From the NCBI RefSeq assembly GCF_000321225.1, contig NW_004450565.1, positions 1,744,202 through 1,808,201 on the forward strand: 64,000 nt of DNA, in the 5' to 3' direction. The stretch's first letter is position 1; the number at the start of each line of letters is the position of its first letter. Origin of the DNA: Odobenus rosmarus divergens (lineage: Eukaryota; Chordata; Mammalia; Carnivora; Odobenidae). Below are positions 23,501 to 32,341 of the stretch, piece by piece. Below the pieces are notes generated by a model. That model made no database searches and was not told the DNA's origin. It saw only the letters and a program-made list of their open reading frames with translations. Both the position numbers and the translations under genes were made by a program.

Positions 23501-25752
23501 GCCTGGTGACAGGACCCCTGGGGTGGCATGCCCCAGAAGCCTGGCCACTTTCCAGAGGTGGCCGGGGAGCAGAGCCACTCTGTCCGGGCCCCTTTCCTTC
23601 GTCCTCAGGCTCACCTCCTTGGGACCCTGAGGCTGCACCCACTTCACCTCTGTTTATTATTGTTTTCAAAAGTACTTCTTTCCCACAATTCTCCCACTCT
23701 GGAAGGAGTTTTTACTTAAACTCTTGAAATATAATTACTTTTGGCCCAAGGTCAGGTGGCTGACGGTTTCACACGGCAAGGAGGATCCTGAGTCATCAGT
23801 GTGGGAATCCGGCCTTTTGGGGACGCTGACACACACACCTCCGGGCGTGGCAGGCGGTGACAGCTCATGGGGAGGCGGCCGCGAGGCCTGAGCCCAGCCC
23901 ACGGCCCATCTGCTCAGAAGCGTCTGGGAGCCGACAGGCACGCCTGCATGCGGGGCCCCGGGCTTGTGGTGACGGGATGTTCAGACCAAACCGTCACGGA
24001 GCTGACAGCCCAGAAACACATTCTTACAGAGATGAGATAGAAGTTGATTGTTCTCTCCTATCAAAGAAATCGGGAGGCAGGCGGCCTGGCGTGGCGTCCA
24101 GCGATATCGGGGCCTGGCTTGAGTGATCTTGCCGGGTCCCCGTCCTAGTTCACGACTTGGATGTCACCTTCCGGTCCAGAAGGGCTTTGCGGCGCCAGGC
24201 GTTCGAAGTCTAGGCGCGTGTGGCTGGGCGTCTGGCTGCCTGGAGTGGGCCACTGGGGCACCCTCTTTGGACGATGGTCCTCTGTCCTTTACCCCCTGCT
24301 TCTCTGGTTCTGCATGCCCCCGGCCGCCAGGCGTGTGGACTCGGGGCCTGGGTGAGCAGAGAGGAAGCATTTGGTGCTAGGATGAGAAAGAAGCAGACTT
24401 GCATGTGACCCCATCTTCCCCCGAGGGAGGCATTTATGGACACCCTCTCACCTCCCCGGAGCTTCGCATGATTTCCTCACGTCTTGGAGGGCTGCCAAGA
24501 TCATCCCATTCCGCAGGTGCAGAAACCGTTCCAGAGCCTGTGGAATCTCGTGGCTGGCCAAGAAGGGAAAGGGCCAGGAGAGCTCCATGACTGGCAGGGT
24601 GCGGGTGACAGGAGGGGAAACACAGAGGGCACACCGGCCCCCAGAGGGTGCCCAGGACAGGCTGCCTTCCCGGCCGAGCCTGCCTGAGCCTCCTCACGTA
24701 TCCAGGGGCCGCAAGCATGCTCCTGCAGAGCAGTTTCAACGGGAGTAACACCAGCCTTCCCGTGCAGAGGCCTGTCTGTCCCCAAGGGGAGGAGGAAGCC
24801 GGTCCCCGTCATTGCCCTGCGGACGTGCATTCCAGGGGCCCCTTGGAGACCTGCCTTGGATCTCCCAGGCCCGTCTGCCTTCGCACAGGGCTCGGCGGCC
24901 CTCTCCTGCTACGTGCCTGGCTGCGTGTGGGCGTGTGCGCGGGTGGGGGGCCGGGGTGCCGGAGCAGCGCTGTGCAGACTTGTCATCTGAAACGCAGCAG
25001 CCGAGCCTGCCGCGGGCCTGCCCAGTGTGGGCTGCACAAAGCTGCTGCTTTTAGCCTGACAACCTGGACGTGCAGGAGCCCGCAGGGGCGATGAAGGTGC
25101 CGTCCCCCTGTGCCGGACAGAGCCCACTGTCGCCCGGCAGCAGGCCACCCTCCCTGGGAGCCCCGCAGCTCGGGGTAGGGGGGAGGGGCGCCACCCCCCA
25201 GGAAAGCCTGTCCCTCAGCCATCTGATTCTCAGCGGCTGGGACTGTTTTCAGACTTGGGGTTTCAGCGCAAAGCTTCAGGACTCGAGGCAGGTTGCGGCA
25301 AATGAATACAGCAGCGTGAATTTGCCTGCATCTTCTCTCATTACGAAGTGAATAGGGCTCTGTCTCTGGGAAAATACAAACAGGGAGAAGCGTAGAATGA
25401 GCTGGACTTCACCTGGGACATTTCTTCTCATAATGCAGGTGGTCCTCAGCCCAAGACAGCCCGTAGGGAACAAACCCCAGGGCTGGGGCTCCGTCAGAGC
25501 CTTCTTGCGCTCTTGGCGGATGAGGGAGGGTGACGCGGAGCCCAGGCCCTTTGGTCAGCTGTCGTCACAATAATGCTGCATCGCAGTATATGCTGGGATT
25601 AGATTCGGGGACAGGCTGCTCCCGGGAGGTGCTGCGAGGGGCAGAGGTCCGGCTCCTGGCTTGGCCCAGCTCCCGTAGGCCCTTCCCAAGTTGACCGATG
25701 CTGCATTGGCAGGAAGGTGCCTGCTTTGGGGGTGCTCCTCACCCAGTTCTGA
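20516..25752. other. Long unique GC-rich non-coding stretch
   Basis: About 5.2 kb with no recognised interspersed repeat and no supportable exon. The region 22940-23050 is CA-rich low complexity. An open frame of 293 codons (20479-21360, minus) runs out of the LTR into this segment, and one of 273 codons lies at 21504-22325 (minus). Both are compositionally biased and have no identifiable domain. A short AT-rich patch lies at 23645-23745. Confidence 0.55.
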
Positions 25753-25968
25753 TTTGATTTCTTTATTTTATTTATTTATTTTTTAAAAAGATTTTATTTA
25801 TTTGAGAGAGAGAGAGACGGAGAGCGCATGAAAGAGAACGCACCAGCAGGGGGGAGGGGCAGAGGGAGAGGGAGAAGCCGGCTTCTTGCTGAGCAGGGAG
25901 CCCGGAGCAGGGCTGGATCCCAGATGTTTCACTGACTGAGTCACCCGGGTGCCCCTGGTTTGATTTCT
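25753..25968 (-). mobile_element. Carnivore tRNA-Lys-derived SINE with target-site duplication
   Basis: A caniform-type SINE in reverse orientation. The A/T-tail equivalent lies at 25763-25804, then a GA-rich body, 'gctgagcagggagcccg' (25888-25904), and the tRNA-like head ending 'cacccgggtgcccc'. The 10-base sequence TTTGATTTCT flanks it at 25753-25762 and 25959-25968, a target-site duplication typical of L1-driven insertion. A deletion relative to other copies removes part of the 'gatcatgacctgag' region. Confidence 0.95.
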
Positions 25969-27284
25969 GAATAGTTGATGGGGTGAGTCATTTGTGTGGT
26001 GGGTTTGGGGATTTGACCACACCCAAACTTCTCATTCCACCAGAAATACCTGTGCCCCTGCAGCCTCCGCCTCCTGGAGCCTTGCCTGTGCACACACAGA
26101 TCAGCCCCTGGCCCTGATGAAGGCTGGGGAGGACAGCACCCCCCTGGCGGCTCCTGTGGGTCGGGGAAGTGAATGCCCCTTGATGTCATCCCTTTCCCCC
26201 TGAGGCCAGCTGCCGGGGCCCCGCTCACACCTGCAGCCCCCGCAGACCGACCCCGTACAGTGGCTGGAGTGTGGTCTCTGTCCCGGCGTGCCTGCCAGCC
26301 CCACCAGGGCCACTGGGCCGGTGGGGTCCCTCCTCTGAGCCCAGCCAGCACTGCTCGGGGAGTTGGGAACTTCTCCTCAGCAGATGCACTGTAACCTGCC
26401 TGGGTCTTACTGCCCTTAGCTTGCCGGTTGTGGGGTTCTCCCAAACCTACCATCCCCACAGTGGTGACAGGGTCTGCCCAACACCTGCGGCTCCCTCTCA
26501 AACCAGACATTGGAGGAACTGGGTATGCGGTGTGCGTGCCTGCGTGTGTGTGCGTGAGTATGTGCATAGGCAAACGTGTGTATGTATGTACTGTGCGCAG
26601 GCGCGGGAATGTGCGCATGTGTGTTTCTTATTACCCCCCCCATGCACATTATTGTATTTGACCCAATTTTGATCATTTTTTGCAGCAATATTTTGTTGAG
26701 ACCATTGTTTTGGGCTGTCAATGACAATCTGCACATATATGACATTTCCTGGGCTGGTGTTCCCTGGCTGGTGAGTTTGGGAAACACTGGCATAGACCAA
26801 ACTTCGAGGAGCTCAAAATATGATTTTGTCAGTCTACCCATCATTCCTGACGCCCACACTCCCCCAAACATGAGAACATTTTATATGGAGAATTCTGAAG
26901 CTCTTCTTGAAGTTTCTCTCAACACCGTTGGGGTGGTGGCCCCAGAAACCAGGCTGGAAGACCCTGGAGCGGTGTGAGCGGCACGGGAGTGAACCCCAGA
27001 GCGGCCTGTCTGTCTGGGGCCCCTCTGCGCACGCTTGGCTCCTTCTTCTGTGTGTTGTGCTCAGAGGCACGGGCAGGTCCCATGTACGCTTTGCAAACGT
27101 CAGCGCTTCCCCCTGACTCCTGGGGAGTGAGCCTGACCACGGTCAGCATCTCATGGGCAATCTGTCCTCAACAGTGTTGTAGAGATGCGTCAGTTACAAG
27201 GTTGGATTCATGTCACGGGCAATTGCTCCTGAACAGACTGCAGTAACTCGATCTGCAGTTGGAAAAACCGCATCAGTGCCCACC
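25969..27284. other. Unique DNA with a TG-rich tract
   Basis: No gene is recognised. 26527-26625 is an interrupted TG/CA low-complexity tract. 26640-26800 is AT-rich and may be an old repeat, but I cannot name a family. Confidence 0.5.
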
Positions 27285-27380
27285 CCTTCACTTTCTTCTT
27301 CTGTAAATGGGGACTCTGATATTTCCTACCCCAGAGGGCGTGTGAGGATCACATGGACTGACACGTGCAAAGCTTTGACA
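27285..27380 (-). mobile_element. MIR SINE fragment
   Basis: 'cttcttctgtaaatggggac' (27294-27313), followed by 'cctaccccagagggcgtgtg' (27326-27345) and 'aggatcacatggactgac', corresponds to the reverse complement of the MIR core ('catctgtaaaatggggat...tacctacctcatagggttgt...gaggattaaatgag'). Confidence 0.8.
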
Positions 27381-27463
27381 CGGTAGAGCCAAGAAGGGTT
27401 CATAGGCATGGTAGAGCCAAGAAGGGTTCATAGGCATGGTAGAGCCAAGAAGGGTTCATAGGC
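27381..27463 (+). repeat. Perfect 28-bp tandem triplication
   Basis: The unit starting GGTAGAGCC begins at 27382, 27410 and 27438 and is identical in all copies (the third is 26 of 28 bases before the sequence continues into the LTR). The unit includes the first bases of the neighbouring LTR edge ('gttcataggc'), so the duplication spans the LTR boundary. Perfect identity suggests a recent event. Confidence 0.95.
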
Positions 27464-27818
27464 TGAACTGTGCCTCCTCCAAATTCATATGCTGAAGCCT
27501 TGACCCCCAGTCCCTCAGAATGTGGCTCTATTGCCTTGACAGAGGTGATTAAGGTAAAATGAGGTCATTGGGGAGGGCCTTAATCCAATCTGGCCGGTGT
27601 CCTTATAAGGAGAGGCTGGGACACAGACACGCACAGAAGGAGATCATGTGAAGACGCTGGGAGAAGACAGCATCCACACGCCCAGGTGAAGCCTCGGGAG
27701 GAGCCAGCCCTGCACGCACCTGGGTCTCCAGCCTCCAGCCCTGGGAAGGAACAGTTTCTCTTGTTTAAGACGACCGGCCTGTGGTGCTGCAATTGGGCAG
27801 CCCCAGGAGACTGACTCA
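27454..27818 (+). mobile_element. MLT1-type LTR (ERVL-MaLR), solo, full length
   Basis: Sense-orientation anchors run in order: 'ggctgaactgtgcctcctcc' (27461-27480), 'attcatatgctgaagccttg', 'gaggtcattggggagggcct' (27562-27581), 'gtgtccttataaggagaggc' (27598-27617), 'gacacagacacgcacagaag', 'gtctccagcctccagcc', 'tgtttaagacgaccggcctg' (27762-27781) and an end near 'ggagactgac'. No internal retroviral sequence is present. Confidence 0.92.
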
Positions 27819-28539
27819 GCAGCTCAAGTGCGAGTTGCTACCAGTGGGCTTTCTCAAGGGGCTTTCTGCTGTTTTGAAGGATGACACTCCATTTCTTAAG
27901 GACATCTGAGACACATTTTTACCTGCTTAGAACGTCACCCGTGCGTAGTTAAAAATGTATTTTAGGAAGATAAATATTAGCACATTTTGCCGCTATTGAG
28001 AAATACAGTGGCCTCTGTTAAAAATACTTGTGTGGCTCTGTTCCCTGGAGCCCCGGGCATCACGGGTCCATGCTCGTGCCTGGGGGGAGTGGGCTCAGCA
28101 GACCCCGGGTGAGTTCCGATGGTCAGAGATTCAGTTTCAGGTGATGCCACAGGGTCCTGCCTCCAGTTGCCCCCGTGTGTCACTGCCTAGCTTGTTTTGG
28201 TGGCAGAATTAACCCAGTGCCTTTGTTAGTGGATTTTACTTGCTTTGTCTAAAAATTCCTAAGTGCTAGCATGGGTGACATACGTTTTGGGGCCTTAATA
28301 GCAAGGGCAGACAAAGGGGCTTGTTCTTTGCTGCCACTATGTGGGGCCCAGTGGCTGCTGTCTTTGCAAGCCTGTGATGTCCACATGGCCCGGTCACTTA
28401 GGTCCCTTGGCCCTGGAACCCCAGGAGAAACCGTGTGCCTTTTCCATCAGCTGTTGAGGAGAGTCTGCAACAGGCATCACAGTACTTGGGAGCCCAGCTA
28501 CCCTCATCCTCTGAGTGGGGCCCCCGCCTTCTACGCTGA
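27819..28539. other. Unique non-coding DNA
   Basis: No gene or repeat recognised. 27890-27990 is AT-rich. Confidence 0.5.
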
Positions 28540-28795
28540 GCCTCAACCCCCTCTGCAGAACCCTGCTCCCTGCGTGGGGTCCCGCCCACTCCACAGAGCC
28601 CCGCCCCCTGCATGGGGTCTTGTCCCCTGCGCTGAGCCTCACCCCCTCTCCAGGCTCCGCCCTCTGTGCCGAGCCCCACCCCCTCCGCTGGGCCCCGCCC
28701 CCTGTGCCGAAATCCGCCCCCTCTGGAGAGCCCTGCCCTCTGAAAAGAGCCACGCCCCGTCCACGGAGCCACGCCCCCTCTGCAGCCCCAGGAGG
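28540..28795. repeat. Degenerate ~22-23-bp GC-box minisatellite
   Basis: About eleven imperfect units of the pattern CCCCGCCCYCTGYGCYGAGC follow one another, each containing a C-rich core such as 'ccccgccccctg' or 'cacgccccctctg'. The core matches the GC box bound by Sp1/KLF factors. Units have diverged by substitution and small indels. The array lies about 300-550 bp upstream of the promoter candidate at 29.1 kb. A 177-codon + frame through it is a by-product of the repeat. Confidence 0.8.
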
Positions 28796-29049
28796 GGAGG
28801 CTGAGCCCAGGGCTTTGCCAGTCCCCTGTCACCTGTGCGGGCAGTGTGGCCACATGGGGGGGGCAGACCTGTAGCTAAGAGGGGGAAAAGAAAGCGCAGT
28901 GGGAGAAATGGCCTAGCCCACACCGCCGCTGGATCAGGAAGCCGGGGCTGCTCTCCCTTCAGCAAATAAAAAGCCAGAGGACACTGAAAAAGTAGCTAAG
29001 AACAACTCTCCTCGGATGGCGTTGCTGCTGGCAGGCTTTCAGGAGAATC
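28796..29049. other. Unique spacer
   Basis: No gene or repeat recognised between the GC-box array and the promoter candidate. Confidence 0.5.
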
Positions 29050-29440
29050 AGGAAAGATAAGCAATGAACAATGAAGGGATGACGTAAAACCGGGTCATTT
29101 GTATAAATTCTGGCAAGGGGCCCGTTGGTGAGGCGTGCGTGCCCAGATGAGCGAGCGCTGTGGGTCCCGGCTAAGAGCGGGACGAGGACAGTTAGCATTA
29201 GTAAAAGTCCGAATCAGGGACCTCTGGGATCCGCTGGGTCACGGTGCACAGCGGCTTCTCCGCCGCAGGTCCTGGCATCTGCGACGCGCGTCAGCCGCCC
29301 GCAAGCGCCTGTTTCCAAGGAGCGGCGCAACACGCGTTCTCGGAATGTTGCTCCTCGCATTGTCTGGTCGTCTGTGTTCCTAGTGTGGCGGATGGGTGTG
29401 ACCGGGAGGCATGGCGGGGGCGAGACCCTCAGAGCCTTGC
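29050..29440 (+). promoter_or_regulatory. Candidate TATA-plus-CpG promoter
   Basis: Within about 55 bases lie a GATA-type AGATAAG (29055-29061), a CRE-like TGACGTAA (29080-29087) and a TATA-like TATAAATT (29102-29109). Immediately downstream the DNA becomes CpG-island-like; I count 29 CpGs from 29101 to 29400. The layout would place a start site around 29130-29140 on the + strand. A 212-codon frame opens at 29244 but shows no known domain. Promoter function is inference; a chance arrangement in GC-rich DNA is possible. Confidence 0.35.
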
Positions 29441-29835
29441 CCGGCTCTTCTGGGGCCTGACCTGCGTCTCTCCTCCCCAGCCCTGTGGCTACCACCGGCA
29501 CCTCTGCTGTTGTCTAGACCTCCTCCGTGAGGGATCTCCCTCTGCGGTCCTCGTGGCCCCAAGGCACCACGTCCTTGCGTGGCCTTTGGGCTGTGGTCAC
29601 CTGTGGGTCCCTCTGGCCCCACCTCTGCTGCTGGACACAGTTCTCACAGAACAAAGCTGTGGGTGTTCCAGGATGGGTCAAATTGGGCAAAAGCTGTCGG
29701 CTTCCCACCCCTTTCTAGGCATGGAGGGGCCCCCTGGAGCGGCAGAGACAGTTCTGTGCTGGGCCAGTGGGGAGGGGGTCTCACGGGAGCAGGCGGTAGA
29801 CTTCCTGGGCCTGGAAGTATTTCAGTGGAGGCTCA
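29441..29835. other. Unique non-coding DNA downstream of the promoter candidate
   Basis: No recognised repeat. If the upstream promoter is real this would be transcribed, but no splice donor stands out enough to call an exon. Confidence 0.4.
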
Positions 29836-30130
29836 CTCATTCATCTGTTCGTTCACTTGTCCCTTCTGTGAGCTTTGACTGAGGCTACCATGTGCCTAGC
29901 ACTGGGGCTGCACCCAGGACCTCCACCATCTCCGACCTCATGGGACTCAGGTCCCAGCGAGGGAGACCACCAGCCATATGAGAAGGGCAGACGAGTGCAG
30001 GGTGGAGGATGGCAAGAGATGGAGGTGGGGTGGTGGCACTTCCCTGGGAGGGGACATCTCAGAGAGACAGAATGATGTGGTGCTCTGGGACTCCCTCTGA
30101 GCAGAGGGCAGAGCAGGTGCGCAGTGGGGC
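29836..30130 (-). mobile_element. L2 LINE 3' fragment
   Basis: 'cactcattcatctgttcgtt' (29833-29852), 'ctaccatgtgcctagcactg' (29885-29904), 'gacctcatgggactcaggtc' (29935-29954) and 'agcgagggagaccacc' keep the order of the reverse-complemented L2 3' end ('ttcattcattcaaca...tatgtgccaggcact...cctcatggagcttaca...gggagacagac'). Divergence is high, as expected for this ancient family. Confidence 0.7.
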
Positions 30131-31696
30131 ATGGGGTGTGTCAGTGAGGCTGCAGGGCTGTGAGCAAGCGGGAGGCCAAGAGACGGATCCCAGTGGTGGG
30201 GGCACCTCCTATATATGGCCCAGAAGTTGCGTGGAGAGGATCCGGCCTCTGCTGGGGGGCACTCAGCTCCAGGGAGTGGACGTGACTCCCATTTGCAAGC
30301 GTGAAATATGGGTGGGGGTCCTGGCATATATGTAGGAAGGACCTGCCCCGGGCAGGAAGCTCCGGTGGGGGTCCTGTGAGGTCTTCCACCCCCTTCCTCC
30401 AGCCCCAAGAACGTTCTGTGCCCGCTGGTGGCAAGAGGAAGACAGTGCGTCCCTCCTGGCCTCCCCCTCCCACCTCCTGAGTGGATATTCTTACTCCCCT
30501 CCCTCCACCCGCCTGCCTGTTCTCAGTGACGCACACACAGGCACCAGCAGCCGTCATAACTCTCCACTCACATCCGTTGTCATTGTCGGCTATGGAGCTC
30601 CTGCCGAGGCCCTGGGCTCCGCCCGCTATTCCGCTTCTCCCCAGCTCCTTTCCCTCCCAGGGAGCGTGGGGCCGGGGGTGGGGGGGTTGGGAGATGCTCG
30701 CAAAGCCCAGCCCCCACCTCCCTCACTGTCCATTTGGGGGCAAATCGGGCAGCCCCAGGGGGAGAGCTTTGGGGCTCTGGTGCCCAGGGGACTGCACACG
30801 TCCTCCCCTCCCCTCCCTTCTCCCCTTCCCTCCCCTGGGGTCCTGCAGGGTTCACCAAGGGGCTCAGCGGCTTTGCGGGTCCTTGCTGAGAATCCGAGCC
30901 TCCAGGCTCGGATTGATCCAGACGTGCACAATTTTACTCCCAAGTCCCAAGTGACAAGTGACAGTGTCAACATCTGTGATTTCCGCTGGGATCCCAGAGC
31001 TGGCAGGAAAGGAAAGCAGCTCCTCACAAGCATGGGGACGCACGACATGCCTCCCCAGTTTCTTTAAGTCCAGAGAATGCTGTGGCCCAGCGTGGGGGGC
31101 ACTCCAGGTAGGGGTGGGGGTGGCCGAGGGGGAGGGGGAGGCGGCCCTCCTGCTGTGTCCATGAGCTGGCTGCCCCCTCCTGCTGCCCACTTGGACTACC
31201 CTACAGCACATCCAGACCCATGCCTGAGAGTCACTCCTGGCCCCATGAACGCCCCAGGCACCTGGTCAGGGTGAGGGACGTGCTGGAGTGGGCCAGTGTC
31301 CAAGGAGGGAGGTTCACCACCGCAGGAAGGGTCAGGGAAGGCCACACTGGGCAGTGACCCTTAAAAGGGTCTCTGTGGTGAATTCTTGTGGCAGACCGGC
31401 AGGAGGAGGGAGGATGTGGCCATTTAGGACAGAGCTGCTCCAGCCCCAGCCCTCCTGAGTCCCGAGTCCCCAGGGCAGCCTGGGGAGGGAGGTTCAGGTC
31501 TGCGCCCCCAGCCCCAGGTGGGTGGGGACTCAGTCAAGTGTCCACACGTGAGCTGATGGGTGCTTGGAGACCAGTGTCTGTCAGAAAGTTTGGGAGAGTC
31601 TATCAGGGAGGAAGAGCGGGGCTGCTAGTCCTTCCTGGGGCCTCCTCCCGAAGCCGTAAGTTATATCCATTCATGTGCTGGGCATGGATGATGGCT
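30131..31696. other. Unique GC-rich DNA with two G-quadruplex motifs
   Basis: No gene or repeat is recognised. G-quadruplex patterns on the + strand lie at 30668-30691 and 31111-31138, each with four or more G-runs and short loops. Several overlapping frames of 100-157 codons on both strands are treated as chance. Confidence 0.5.
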
Positions 31697-32341
31697 TAGA
31701 AGTTTCCTGAGCTGCTGTAGCAAAGTACTGCCGATTGAGCAGCTTAAAACATCCAAAAAAATTTTTTTTTAAGATTTTATTTATTTGAGAGAGAGAGAGA
31801 GAGAGGGAAAGAGCACAGACAGGGGGAACAGCAGAGGGGGAGGGAGCAGCAGACTCCCCGCCGAGCAGGGAGCCCGATGCAGGACTCGACCCCGGGACTC
31901 CAGGATCATGACCTGAGCCGAAGGCAGATGCCCAACCATCTGAGCCACCCAGGCGCCCTAAAACACCGAAATTGATTCTCCCACAGTTCTGGGGGCCAGA
32001 GGTTCTACATCAAGACGTCAGCAGGGCATGCTTCCTCTGAAAGTTCTGGGGGACAGTGTGTTCCCTGCCTCTCTCCCAGCTGCTGGTGTTGGTTTGTAGG
32101 TGGGTCCCTCTGACCTCGGCCTCCACCACCCATGGCTAATTCTCCCTGTCTCTGGGTGTCCTCTCCTCTCTTAGAGGGATACCAGTCAGTGGATTTAGGA
32201 TCCACTCTACGCCAGTCTGACCTCACCTTAACTAATCACATCTGCAGAGACCCTTTTTCCAAATAAGGTCACGATCACAGGTACCAGAGGTTAAGACATG
32301 GACATATCTTTTTGGGGGGGCCACACAATTCAACCTACAAT
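31697..32341 (-). mobile_element. MLT1-type LTR (ERVL-MaLR), split by a SINE
   Basis: Reverse-oriented LTR in two blocks, 31697-31744 ('gagctgctgtagcaaagtac' at 31710-31729) and 31972-32341. Anchors in the second block are 'cccacagttctgggggccag' (31980-31999), 'gggataccagtcagtggatt' (32175-32194), 'ctaatcacatctgcagagac' (32232-32251), 'ccaaataaggtcacgatcac' (32259-32278) and 'cacacaattcaacctacaat' (32322-32341). The SINE inserted between the blocks is younger than the LTR. Confidence 0.92.
31745..31971 (-). mobile_element. Carnivore tRNA-Lys-derived SINE nested in MLT1
   Basis: A full-length caniform SINE in reverse orientation: poly-T/TTTATTT at 31761-31786, a GA-rich body, 'gagcagggagcccgatgcag' (31863-31882) and the tRNA-like head ending 'acccaggcgccc' (31947-31958). 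The flanks 31745-31757 and 31959-31971 form a 13-bp target-site duplication (TAAAACA..C.AAA) with two mismatches, proving insertion into the LTR. Confidence 0.96.
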
